DNA of 6,425 bases from Myxococcaceae bacterium (GCA_018262385.1 JAGSPQ010000435.1:1-6425), one strand, 5' to 3'. Counted from the stretch's first letter, positions 1 through 6,425 are shown. Notes: generated from the sequence alone by a model not told the origin. Program-made: numbers and translations.

Positions 1-1
1 G

Positions 2-292
2 AAGGTCGCCGACGCGATGGAGTCGTTCGAGGTCGCCGGCGTGTCGGCCACCCATGACGAGATGATCCGCAAGGTCGAGGAGCAGACCGCGGTGAACGAG
101 GCGCGGATGAACATGGCGCTCGAGTCGGTCGATCACCAGGCAGTGCAGATCGAGGAAGAGGCCGAGAAGATCCAGGCCAACGAGCTGGTGAAGCAGTTCA
201 AGATGGAGATGGGCCTCAGCAGCCCCGCGCCGGTGTCCGACGTGGCGTCGGGGGGCGAGAAGACGATCGGCAAGAAGGTCGAGGTCAAGTAG
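2..292 (+). CDS. PspA/IM30-like coiled-coil protein, C-terminal part (5' truncated by window edge)
   Basis: The reading frame is open from base 2 to the TAG at 290-292. The ATG at 17 is probably internal, because the frame continues upstream (KVADAM...) to the window edge. The visible 96 residues are strongly helical and charged. They contain a stretch of Glu/Ala/Met-rich heptad-like sequence ([17 protein letters not shown], then [19 protein letters not shown]) and end in a short Ser/Pro/Gly tail with a basic end (KKVEVK). A helix ending in a '[11 protein letters not shown]'-like motif resembles the C-terminal end of PspA/IM30 (phage shock / Vipp1) proteins, which are peripheral membrane coiled-coil proteins of about 220-260 residues that guard the inner membrane. 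The assignment rests on this partial resemblance only; another coiled-coil family is possible. The gene runs 19 nt ahead of the substrate-binding protein gene and is probably co-transcribed with it. Confidence 0.55.
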   Translation, partial: KVADAMESFEVAGVSATHDEMIRKVEEQTAVNEARMNMALESVDHQAVQIEEEAEKIQANELVKQFKMEMGLSSPAPVSDVASGGEKTIGKKVEVK

Positions 293-311
293 GCCGGAAG
301 CGGCGCGCCCC

Positions 312-1433
312 TTGAAACGCGCCGTACTCCTGCTGTTGGTGCTCGCCGCTGCCGGCTCGGTCTGGGCCTGGTCGGCGGGCTACGTCGACCGGGTGCGCGA
401 CCGGATCTGGGGTCGCCCCCCGCGGCTGTCGGCGGGTGACTTTCCGGCCGGAGTGAGCGCTCCGATCGACGACGTCGCCTCGGTGCCGCTGCGCACCACC
501 CTGGTCGGCTACGTGCCGCGCGGCTCGGTCTCCGGGCTGGTGTGGGCGGCGAACGAGGGGAACACCTTCAAGGGCTCGTACGCGCTCGACGTGAAGGCGG
601 TGCCGTTCGAGCGGGAAGACGCGCTGCGCCGGGCGCTGGTGAAGGGCGGCGAGAACGGCGGGGTCGATCTGGCGGCGATGACCGTCTCGCAGCTGGCGCT
701 CGAGGCGAACGCTCTGCGCGACGCCGCGCCCCGCACCGTGCTGCTGCTGGGGCGCAGCCGCGGGCAGGACGTGCTGGCGGTCGGCAAGGGGATCACCACC
801 GTCGCCGGGCTGAAGGGCAAACGGATTGGCGTGGAGCCACGCTCGACCGGCAGTTATTTCCTGCTCTGGGTGATGTCCCGCGCAGGGATGACGATGCGCG
901 AGGTGATCGTGGTGGACCTCAAGGCTGCGAAAGAGGCCGGCGCCGAGCTCGCCGCGGGCCGAGTCGACGCCGCCGCCGGCTACGCCGGGGATCTCGAGCC
1001 GGCGGTGAAGCAGCTGGGAGGCAGCTTCCTCTCGTCCACCGTCGATGCGCCCCACCTGGTCGCGACGGTGCTGGTGGCGCGGGGAGACTTCGCCGCCCGG
1101 TACCCCGATGCCATTCGCCGGGTGCTGCGCGGGATCCTCGACGCCAACGCCACCGTCTCCCGCGACGCCTCGGCGGGAGCGCGGGCGCTGGGCGAGGTCG
1201 CCCCCTGGCTGGGAGATCCGGCCGAGGCGATTCGCCAGGGCCCGCCGGCCACGGTGCGCGACAACCTGTCTTTTTTCGGCCTCTCGGGCGAGGCGCCGGT
1301 TACCTACTTCGAGCTGTTTGCGAGCGCGTCGGCGCTCGGCACCCGACTGTGGAACAACCCGCCCACTGCGCAGCCGGAAGACACGTGCGATCTGGGGGCG
1401 CTGAAGTACGTTTCCTCCACTCGGGGGCCGTGA
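312..1433 (+). CDS. Secreted substrate-binding protein, NMT1/SsuA/THI5-like
   Basis: The product is a 373-aa exported solute-binding protein. The TTG at 312 is preferred because it gives a textbook signal peptide: MKR, a hydrophobic core at residues 5-15, then a VWA cleavage site at about 17-19. No in-frame ATG lies nearby, and GGAAG at 296-300 is a somewhat distant ribosome-binding site. The mature part starts its binding fold near residue 60 ([23 protein letters not shown]). It contains the family's hallmark second segment at about 167-193 ([16 protein letters not shown]...AGM), followed by the '[14 protein letters not shown]' segment near 211-224, typical of NMT1/SsuA-like periplasmic binding proteins. 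The only cysteine is C359, so it is not a lipoprotein. Such proteins normally feed an ABC importer, but no importer permease or ATPase of that type is in view; the downstream ABC genes are of the MacB/LolD class, which does not use binding proteins. The ligand cannot be told. It may be a sensor rather than a transport component. The stop overlaps the next start by 4 nt. Confidence 0.82.
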   Translation: MKRAVLLLLVLAAAGSVWAWSAGYVDRVRDRIWGRPPRLSAGDFPAGVSAPIDDVASVPLRTTLVGYVPRGSVSGLVWAANEGNTFKGSYALDVKAVPFEREDALRRALVKGGENGGVDLAAMTVSQLALEANALRDAAPRTVLLLGRSRGQDVLAVGKGITTVAGLKGKRIGVEPRSTGSYFLLWVMSRAGMTMREVIVVDLKAAKEAGAELAAGRVDAAAGYAGDLEPAVKQLGGSFLSSTVDAPHLVATVLVARGDFAARYPDAIRRVLRGILDANATVSRDASAGARALGEVAPWLGDPAEAIRQGPPATVRDNLSFFGLSGEAPVTYFELFASASALGTRLWNNPPTAQPEDTCDLGALKYVSSTRGP

Positions 1434-2257
1434 AGCTCATCGTGGCCAAACACTCCACCCACTACCTCAAAGCCGCGCTGCTGATGCCGGCCAACCTCTT
1501 CGCCCTCGGCGCGGGGGCGGTCGCGTCCGCGCTGATCGGAGACTGGACCCCGCTGGCCGCCGCGGCCGGCGCCTCGGGGGTGTACCTGGCCTTCCTCTCG
1601 GTGATCCCCAGCTTCCGGCGGCTGGTGGCCCACAACTACGACGCCCAGGAATTGCTCGAGCTGGGAACTCCGGAGGCCCGCGAGCAGCTGGTCCACGAGC
1701 TGGCGCCTTCCCAGCGCGAGCACTGGCTGGGGCTCAACGAGCTCAAAGAGAAGATCCTCGCCAACTACCGGCTGCTGCCCGGAGGGCGGGTGATGGCCGC
1801 CTCGTCCGAAGCGCGGTTGGATGGATTGCTGACGTCCTTTCTGCGGTTGTTGTCCACGCTCAACAGCTACCGCAAGTACCTCAACACCGCCGACCGCAAG
1901 TCGATCGAAGCCGAGCTCGGCACGCTGGTGGCCGAGGTCGCCCAGGAGACCAACCCCCGCTTGAAAGACGTGAAGTCCCGCCGGGTCGAGATCATGAAGA
2001 AACGGGTCCATCGCTTCGTGCAGGCTGAAGAAAGTCGAGAGGTCGTCAGTCATCAGTTGGCCAGCATCGAAGACGTGCTGCGGCTGACCCATGAGCAATC
2101 GATTGCGATCCGAGACCCTGAAGCCGTCGAGCGCCAGCTGGAGGCGCTCACCACCGAAGTCGAAGCCACCGAGGAAACCGTGCGAGAGATGGAGCGGTTC
2201 ATGGAGTTCTCCGATGAGGCCGGCTTGAGCGCGCCGGCGTCCGTGAAGGTCCGATGA
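1430..2257 (+). CDS. Two-TM membrane protein with C-terminal coiled coil, function unknown
   Basis: This is a 275-aa protein that I do not recognise. The GTG at 1430 sits in a GTGA overlap with the preceding stop. The same frame stays open far upstream, but that part is Arg/Gly-rich shadow sequence of the binding-protein gene. Two hydrophobic segments lie near the N-terminus (about 15-37 and 41-60), joined by a short turn (GDWT), which suggests a membrane hairpin with both ends on the same side. The rest is soluble and mostly helical. Residues 70-115 are rich in Leu/Glu, and residues 180-260 look like a coiled coil (KKRVHRFVQAEES, then VERQLEALTTEVEATEETV). No catalytic motif is visible and there is no cysteine. 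The likely location is the inner membrane with a large cytoplasmic helical domain. Lying in an operon with a PspA-like coiled-coil protein, it could be a membrane anchor or partner for that protein; this is inference. Codons here are a little less GC-rich than in the flanking genes, especially after about 2000. Confidence 0.88.
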   Translation: MKLIVAKHSTHYLKAALLMPANLFALGAGAVASALIGDWTPLAAAAGASGVYLAFLSVIPSFRRLVAHNYDAQELLELGTPEAREQLVHELAPSQREHWLGLNELKEKILANYRLLPGGRVMAASSEARLDGLLTSFLRLLSTLNSYRKYLNTADRKSIEAELGTLVAEVAQETNPRLKDVKSRRVEIMKKRVHRFVQAEESREVVSHQLASIEDVLRLTHEQSIAIRDPEAVERQLEALTTEVEATEETVREMERFMEFSDEAGLSAPASVKVR

Positions 2258-3864
2258 GGACCCCGGCCCGGCTGGGGCTGGCCCTGGCGGCGGTGGCGCT
2301 GACCTTCGCCGGGTGCAGCAAGTGCGGGAAGACCGCCGGGCAGGCGGGGGCGGGCGTCGAGCGGGTGCTGCCGCGCAGCGCGGTGGCGGTGGCGGTGATT
2401 CCCAGCGTCCAGGTGCTGGGCGAGCGGCTCAAGGGGCTCGAGAGCTTGAAGGTGGCGGCGTTCTCCGCCCAGCTCAACGGCTTTCCCGACGCCCACCAGT
2501 GGGCCGACGCGCTGGTGCAGCAGCTGGGCATCGACGTGCGCAGCAAGGAGGCGCTCGAGAAGGCGGGGGTCGATCCTTCCGGCAGCGCGGGGTTCGCCCT
2601 GCTGGCCGACGAGTCGGCCTTCCTCGTCGTGCCGGTGAAGGACGAAGCGAAGCTCGCGGCCGTGCTGCAGAAGCTGGCGGCGGCGCGGCTGGGCGCCGGG
2701 GTGGCGGAAGACCAGCAGGACGGCGAGGTGACGGTGCACCGGTTCGTGCCGGCGCCGGGCGCCCAGGCGCGGCTGGGGTACGTGCGGGTCGACGGCTTCG
2801 CGCTGGTCGGCACCGACGCCGCGGTCGCAAACCTCGCCCGGTGGGCGAAGCTGCTCGAGGCCGACGCGCTCTCGAAGGATCCCACCTACGCGGCGGCGCT
2901 GGGGCGGCTGCCCAAAGAGCGCGACCTGGTGGTCTACCTGCCGCCCGGCTCGCCCGCGCTGCAGGGCACCGTCTCGAGCGCGACCGCCACCCTGGCGCTG
3001 CGGCCCGAGGCGATCACCGTCACCGCCGATGCTCCGTGGACCGGAGATCCGAAGGCGCTCGAGCTGCTGGTGAAGCAGCCCGGGTCCGACCTGCTCGGCT
3101 ACCTGCCGGACGATGCCTGGCTGGTGGCGAAGTTCTCCGGCGATCCGGCCGGCCTGGGGCCCTGGGTCGAGCGGCTGGTGCCCCAGCTGTCGCGGGCGTT
3201 CAGCGAAGCGGCCTTCGACGTCAAGGGCGAGGTGCTGGCCAACCTGAAGCCGGGCGCGGTGGCGGGGCTGTCGCTGGCCCCGACCGCGAAGCTGGGCGGG
3301 ATGCCCGACCTGGACCTGCGCAGCACCAACCCCTTCGCCTGGGCCCACCTCACCGGGCTGACCGAGGTGAAGGATCCGCAGCAGGTCCCCGGCACCCTCG
3401 ACAAGTTCGCAGGGCTCGCTCCCCGCATCGGCTCGCAGATGGCGAAGACCGATCGCGACGGGCACCCGGTGTACTTCACCACCTACTCGGCGGGAGAGGG
3501 GGTGCACTTCGCCGCGAAGGGGCCGCACGTGTTCTTCGGCTCTCCGGCCGGTCGAATCGACGCGCTGCTGAAGTCCGAAGGGAAGGCGACCCCGTTCTCA
3601 AGGCCCCAGCTGAAAGGCGTGCTCGATGCGCGGGCGCTCACCCTGGTGATCGACCTGCAGAAGCTGGCACACGCGGTGCGCGAGCTGCCCAGCGCGGCGT
3701 GGGGCATCGGCGGATTCGCGATCAAGGCGACCACCCTGCGCTGGCTCGATGCGACCGACGATCTCGAGGCGATCACCGCCGGCTTCGAGTCGAAGGCGGG
3801 CGCGGTGCAGGCCCAGTTGGTGCTCTCGCTCACTCCTCCCGCCGCTGCGCCAAAGGCGCCCTAG
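2254..3864 (+). CDS. Lipoprotein of unknown function, possibly DUF3352-like
   Basis: The product is a 536-aa predicted lipoprotein. The ATG at 2254 overlaps the preceding stop (ATGA) and has GAAGG at 2245-2249. The signal peptide runs from residue 1 to 20 with lipobox-like LTFAGC, so C21 would be lipidated; Phe at position -3 is slightly unusual. A second cysteine, C24, follows, and I see no others. The residue after the lipidated Cys is Ser, not Asp, so outer-membrane sorting is expected by the usual Lol rule. The mature part begins 'VLPRSAVAVAVIPSVQVLGERLKGL', the pattern of DUF3352-type proteins, which show repeated alpha/beta units of the 'LPxxA...P' kind; later units include 'LGYLPDDAWLVAKFSGDPAG' at about 280-300. 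No enzyme motif is visible. It precedes the ABC ATPase by 31 nt, so it may be an accessory to that transporter or a member of the upstream group. The family call is tentative; the gene itself is secure. Confidence 0.85.
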   Translation: MRTPARLGLALAAVALTFAGCSKCGKTAGQAGAGVERVLPRSAVAVAVIPSVQVLGERLKGLESLKVAAFSAQLNGFPDAHQWADALVQQLGIDVRSKEALEKAGVDPSGSAGFALLADESAFLVVPVKDEAKLAAVLQKLAAARLGAGVAEDQQDGEVTVHRFVPAPGAQARLGYVRVDGFALVGTDAAVANLARWAKLLEADALSKDPTYAAALGRLPKERDLVVYLPPGSPALQGTVSSATATLALRPEAITVTADAPWTGDPKALELLVKQPGSDLLGYLPDDAWLVAKFSGDPAGLGPWVERLVPQLSRAFSEAAFDVKGEVLANLKPGAVAGLSLAPTAKLGGMPDLDLRSTNPFAWAHLTGLTEVKDPQQVPGTLDKFAGLAPRIGSQMAKTDRDGHPVYFTTYSAGEGVHFAAKGPHVFFGSPAGRIDALLKSEGKATPFSRPQLKGVLDARALTLVIDLQKLAHAVRELPSAAWGIGGFAIKATTLRWLDATDDLEAITAGFESKAGAVQAQLVLSLTPPAAAPKAP

Positions 3865-3895
3865 TGCCTCGAACCTCTCACTCCGGGCACCGCGC

Positions 3896-4561
3896 TTGAT
3901 CGAAGCGAAGGGGCTCCGGCGCAGCTACCAGGACGGCGAGGGGCACCTGCTGACGGTGCTCGACGGGGTCGATCTGTCGGTCGCGGCCGGCGAGTTCGTC
4001 GCGATCATGGGGCGCTCGGGCAGCGGCAAGTCGACGCTGCTCCACATCCTCGGGGGCCTCGACGCGGACTACGCGGGCGAGGTGACGGTCGCCGGCAGCC
4101 GGCTCACCGGGCTGCCCGACGCGGCGCTGTCGAAGTTTCGCAACCAGCAGGTGGCGTTCGTCTTCCAGTCGTTTCACCTCGTGCCGGGGCTGAGCGCGGC
4201 GGACAACGTGGCGCTGCCGGCGTTCTTCGGCGGCGCGGCCTCCGACGACGAGGTGCGGGCGAAGGCCCAGGCCGCGCTCGAGCGGGTAGGGCTGGCGGCG
4301 AAGCTCGACCGGCTTCCGGCTCAGCTGTCCGGAGGCGAGCGGCAGCGGGTGGCGATCGCGCGCGCGCTGTTCACCCAGCCGAAGGTGCTGTTCTGCGACG
4401 AGCCGACCGGCAACCTCGACGCGGCGACCGGCAGCGAGGTGATCGCGCTGTTCGGCCAGCTCAACTCCGAAGGGCTGACCGTGCTGGCGGTGACCCACGA
4501 AGAGCGGGTGAGCGTGGCGGCCCGGCGGGTGTTGCAGCTTCAGCAGGGGAAGCTGTCGTGA
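3896..4561 (+). CDS. ABC transporter ATP-binding protein, LolD/MacB type
   Basis: The product is a 221-aa cytoplasmic ATPase that powers a MacB/LolCDE/FtsE-type transporter. The TTG at 3896 is chosen because it gives the family's normal N-terminus (MIEAKGLRRSYQDG). The frame upstream of it is shadow sequence inside the lipoprotein gene, and no ATG is available. No good Shine-Dalgarno is seen before it, so translation may be coupled to the upstream gene. All ABC motifs are present: Walker A GRSGSGKST at 39-47, Q-loop Q91 (VFQSFHLVPGL), signature LSGGERQR at 144-151, Walker B KVLFCDEP at 163-170 with E169 catalytic, D-loop NLD at 173-175 and H-loop H201. The 'FQSFHLVPGLSAADNVALP' segment is characteristic of the LolD/MacB/YbbA group. 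The length is normal for a single stand-alone ATPase domain. The stop overlaps the permease start as GTGA. Substrate could be a lipoprotein, a peptide or a lipid, or the complex could be a mechanotransmission machine; the sequence does not decide. Confidence 0.95.
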   Translation: MIEAKGLRRSYQDGEGHLLTVLDGVDLSVAAGEFVAIMGRSGSGKSTLLHILGGLDADYAGEVTVAGSRLTGLPDAALSKFRNQQVAFVFQSFHLVPGLSAADNVALPAFFGGAASDDEVRAKAQAALERVGLAAKLDRLPAQLSGGERQRVAIARALFTQPKVLFCDEPTGNLDAATGSEVIALFGQLNSEGLTVLAVTHEERVSVAARRVLQLQQGKLS

Positions 4562-4684
4562 AGCAGGGCGCGCTGGCGAAGCTGGTGCGGATGTCGATCC
4601 GGCGCGACCGCCGCGGCGCCGCCTCGAGCATCTTCGGAGTCGCGATCGGCATCGCCTCGCTCGTCTTCTTCGTCGCCCTGGGGG
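4558..4684 (+). pseudogene. N-terminal fragment of FtsX/MacB-type permease, out of frame with the rest
   Basis: This is the start of the permease gene. The GTG at 4558 overlaps the ATPase stop and has AGGGGA at 4545-4550 with 7 nt spacing. The 42 readable residues are typical of the family: a basic amphipathic lead (LAKLVRMSIRRDRRG), then the first membrane segment at about 23-41 (SIFGVAIGIASLVFFVALG). At the run of five G bases (4680-4684) the frame stops making sense. It continues open to a stop at 5524-5526, but only as Gly/Arg-rich shadow sequence, while the true permease coding resumes one frame over. As read, the ribosome would make a 322-aa hybrid with one membrane segment and a nonsense tail. 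See the next entry for the remainder. Confidence 0.75.
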
Positions 4685-4690
4685 ATCGAG

Positions 4691-5599
4691 GTGCTGGCGG
4701 TCGGGGTCGACACCGAGCTGGTGAAAGCCGACCTGCAGCTGGGAGATTTCTCCGACCCCGCGCCGAGCGAGCCGATTCCCGCGATGCCCGCCACCCGGCT
4801 GCTCGAGATCTACAACAAGACCTTTGCTCCGGCCCGCAGCCTGCCCCAGCTGTCGCCGACGATGCTGGTGGGCTTCGGCTTCCCGCTCGAGCTCGGCCGC
4901 TCGTTCGTCACCCAGACCACCACCGGCACCGTCACCCAGAGCGCGATCCAGGTGGTCGGGGTCTCGGATCGCGGGATGCTCGCCGGGCTGACCATCCCCC
5001 TGGCGAGCGCGGTGCGGCTGAACAAGGCGGCGGGGATGGACTTTCAGACCTACACCGCGGTCACCCTCCAGGCGGTCGATGCCTCGGCGGTACCGGGCCT
5101 GGTGGCCGCGGTCAAAGAGATGGGCTTCCGGGTCGACGACCAGGAGCGGCGGATGGCCGAGAACGCCGGCGCGGCGGTGACGGTGACGACCTTCGCGATG
5201 GCGCTGCTGTCGGCGCTGATCTGCTTCCTCGCCGCGATCAACATCGCCCACGCGCTCTCCGCCTCGGTGCGCGCCCGGGCGAGGGAGCTGGGCGTGATGC
5301 GCGCGGTCGGAGCGAGCCAGGCCGACGTGCGCGCGCTGGTGCTGGCCGAGGCCGCCACCCTCGGGCTGGTGGGGGGGATCCTCGGCACCGCGGTGGCGGT
5401 CGCCGCCGCGATGGGCATCGACCTCGCCGCCGCCCGGCTGCTGCCGCAGTTCCCCTTCAAGCCGGACACCTTCTTTCAGCTGCCCTGGTTCCTGGTGGCC
5501 GGAGGAATGGCGCTGGGCGTGCTTAGCTCGCTGGCCGGAGCCTGGTTTCCCAGCCGCCACGCCGCCTCAATCGATCCCGCAAGGACCCTCGCCGGATGA
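4691..5599 (+). CDS. FtsX/MacB-type ABC permease, main C-terminal part
   Basis: This is the rest of the membrane subunit for the adjacent ATPase, in the frame after the break. The nominal GTG at 4691 is unlikely to be a natural start, since coding clearly belongs with the first membrane segment upstream; joining through the G-run would give 'FVALG-IEVLAVGVD'. Residues 1-160 of this frame are periplasmic MacB core-like domain (LLEIYNKTFAP, VVGVSDRGMLAGL, VDDQERRMAENAG). Three membrane segments follow at about 163-187, 214-243 and 264-287. The FtsX-domain signature is clear: the loop 'ARARELGVMRAVGASQADVRALVLAEA' after TM2 and the end 'FPSRHAASIDPARTLAG'. Together with the 42-residue upstream fragment it makes about 345 residues, short for a four-TM permease of about 400, and the missing part falls at the front of the periplasmic domain. 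The C-terminus is complete, and the stop overlaps the next ATG (ATGA). AAGGA for the next gene lies within its end. Confidence 0.85.
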   Translation: MLAVGVDTELVKADLQLGDFSDPAPSEPIPAMPATRLLEIYNKTFAPARSLPQLSPTMLVGFGFPLELGRSFVTQTTTGTVTQSAIQVVGVSDRGMLAGLTIPLASAVRLNKAAGMDFQTYTAVTLQAVDASAVPGLVAAVKEMGFRVDDQERRMAENAGAAVTVTTFAMALLSALICFLAAINIAHALSASVRARARELGVMRAVGASQADVRALVLAEAATLGLVGGILGTAVAVAAAMGIDLAAARLLPQFPFKPDTFFQLPWFLVAGGMALGVLSSLAGAWFPSRHAASIDPARTLAG

Positions 5600-6378
5600 A
5601 CCCCCGCCTCACCCTGCTGATCAACGGCCTGTGCGCCCTGCTGCTGGGCTGGCTCTATGGCGGCGACGCGCTCGACGCGCTGCGCTCGCAGTCGGCCGAG
5701 GTGTCGGCCTACCTCGAGCCGCCCAACCTGGTGTTTGCGCTCGGCGCGCTGCTGGCGACCGGGGTGGGGTTGGGGGCGAGCGGGCTGGGGCTGGCCCAGC
5801 AGCGCCCGAAGACCTGGCGGGGCTACCGGCTGATGCCGATCGTCACCGTGGTGGTGCTGTTCGTCGACCTGTTCCTCTTCTCCGCCGCCCGCTCGCCGCT
5901 CAGCTCGTCCGATCGCGCCGCGCTCACCGTGCAGAGCCTGGCCGAGGCGGCCACCACCGCCGCGACTGCCACCGCGGTCCCCAGCAGCCCGCGCGAGCTG
6001 CAGGGGATGGCCGAGCAGTTCGGGGCGCCGCCGTACCTGGTGAACGGCGCGCCGGTGAAGGCCTGGTCGGTCTCGGTGCGGCAGCGCTGCTCCGGGCCGG
6101 TGACGGAAGTGAAGGGCGAGCCGGTGGGGACGCTGTTCTACTGCCTGGCGGAAGATGGCCGGCAGGCCTGGATCTCGGCGGTCGGCCTGCCGGTGGGCAC
6201 CTACTTCGGGGCTCCCGCGCTGTTTTCCCGCGGGGGCGAGCCGGTGGTGGGGGTGGTCCAGCTGAGGCCGGAAGAGGAGCCGGCCGAGGGCGCTCCCGAG
6301 GGAGAAGTGCCTCCCCCGGCTCCGGAGCACCCCCGCCCCTCGCCCTCCTGGTTCGAAACACCTGATTCCGGTCGTTGA
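5596..6378 (+). CDS. Three-TM membrane protein with exported C-terminal domain, function unknown
   Basis: This is a 260-aa protein that I do not recognise. The ATG at 5596 overlaps the permease stop (ATGA), with AAGGA at 5581-5585. Three hydrophobic segments are visible at about 5-22, 44-67 and 80-98. The basic loop between the second and third (QQRPKTWRGYR) indicates the cytoplasmic side, so the N-terminus is inside and the remaining 160 residues are outside. The exported part starts with an Ala/Thr-rich linker (about 115-130) and then a small domain at about 145-222 containing two cysteines, C165 (RQRCSGP) and C183 (FYCLAED), that could form a disulfide. It ends in a Glu/Pro-rich low-complexity tail (PEEEPAEGAPEGEVPPPAPEHP). 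No catalytic motif is seen. Strict overlap with the permease suggests an accessory subunit of the transporter, which is inference. Confidence 0.82.
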   Translation: MNPRLTLLINGLCALLLGWLYGGDALDALRSQSAEVSAYLEPPNLVFALGALLATGVGLGASGLGLAQQRPKTWRGYRLMPIVTVVVLFVDLFLFSAARSPLSSSDRAALTVQSLAEAATTAATATAVPSSPRELQGMAEQFGAPPYLVNGAPVKAWSVSVRQRCSGPVTEVKGEPVGTLFYCLAEDGRQAWISAVGLPVGTYFGAPALFSRGGEPVVGVVQLRPEEEPAEGAPEGEVPPPAPEHPRPSPSWFETPDSGR

Positions 6379-6404
6379 CGCTGTTTGAGCCGGGTCGCTA
6401 CATT
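6375..6404 (+). promoter_or_regulatory. Predicted sigma70-type promoter for the next gene
   Basis: TTGACG at 6375-6380 (-35) and TACATT at 6399-6404 (-10) are separated by 18 nt, a good match to a housekeeping promoter. The -35 box overlaps the stop codon of the 260-aa gene. After the -10 box comes CCCCTGTC, so a transcript would start near 6411. The gene served lies beyond the window. The stretch 6379-6425 holds no gene and no terminator is seen, so the upstream operon may read through into it. Confidence 0.45.
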
Positions 6405-6425
6405 CCCCTGTCGGTCTGCAGCTCC

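Noticed and set aside
542..1429. Upstream in-frame extension of the two-TM coiled-coil gene
   Set aside because: The sequence is Arg/Gly/Ala-rich and lies out of frame inside the binding-protein gene; the GTG at 1430 in the GTGA overlap is the sensible start.
1980..2220. Slightly lower GC stretch as a sign of horizontal transfer
   Set aside because: The dip is mild, lies within one gene's coiled-coil region rich in Glu/Gln/Lys codons, and shows no mobile-element marks at its edges.
2053..3528. Long minus-strand open frame (491 codons) and similar ones at 285-1055, 1304-2098, 3878-5560 and 5476-6330
   Set aside because: They are His/Arg/Gln/Gly-rich antisense shadows of convincing + strand genes, with no recognisable domains; long antisense frames are expected at this GC content.
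3847..3859. Inverted repeat GCGCC-AAA-GGCGC at the end of the lipoprotein gene, as a possible terminator
   Set aside because: The stem is only 5 bp, lies inside the coding sequence and is followed by no T-run.
2313..3899. Long + strand frame overlapping the lipoprotein gene
   Set aside because: Its product is Gly/Arg-rich with no domain pattern; the lipoprotein frame has a signal peptide, lipobox and normal composition.
4680..4700. Programmed ribosomal frameshift to join the two permease frames
   Set aside because: There is no recognised slippery motif for this shift beyond a short G run and no obvious stimulatory element; an apparent gap in the protein at the same point favours a deletion or sequence error.
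1..6425. CRISPR arrays, tRNA/rRNA genes, insertion sequences and attachment sites
   Set aside because: Nothing with spaced repeats, cloverleaf pattern, transposase motifs or terminal inverted repeats was seen on either strand.

Overview
The window is about 6.4 kb of very GC-rich DNA (roughly 70% by eye). Every believable gene lies on the + strand and the genes are packed head to tail. The composition, the TTG/GTG starts, the lipoprotein style and the permease type suggest a myxobacterium-like (Myxococcota or deltaproteobacterial) genome. That assignment is inference: no rRNA or marker gene is present. Because the DNA is so GC-rich, long shadow reading frames appear on both strands and were discarded.

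Layout, left to right: (1) the 3' end of a coiled-coil gene resembling PspA/IM30, cut by the window edge (2-292); (2) a secreted substrate-binding protein of the NMT1/SsuA/THI5-like type (312-1433, TTG start); (3) a 275-aa protein with two N-terminal membrane segments and a C-terminal coiled coil (1430-2257); (4) a 536-aa lipoprotein of unknown function, possibly DUF3352-like (2254-3864); (5) a LolD/MacB-type ABC ATPase (3896-4561, TTG start); (6) its FtsX/MacB-type permease, which is broken near 4680-4690 by a frame change and probably also by an internal deletion (4558-5599); (7) a 260-aa protein with three membrane segments and an exported C-terminal domain (5596-6378). The last 47 bases hold a plausible sigma70-type promoter for a gene beyond the window.

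The spacing points to one transcription unit. Four junctions are 4-nt stop/start overlaps, the others are 19 and 31 nt, and I see no internal promoter or rho-independent terminator. All products are predicted to act at the cell envelope. The ABC ATPase and permease form a transenvelope or lipoprotein-type transporter half, with a lipoprotein encoded just before and a membrane protein just after. The first half (PspA-like protein, orphan substrate-binding protein, two-TM coiled-coil protein) has no matching importer permease or ATPase in view and may be a membrane-stress or sensing module. The shared function is inference.

The two points most worth attention are the broken permease gene and the unusual pairing of an orphan solute-binding protein with PspA-like and membrane coiled-coil partners.
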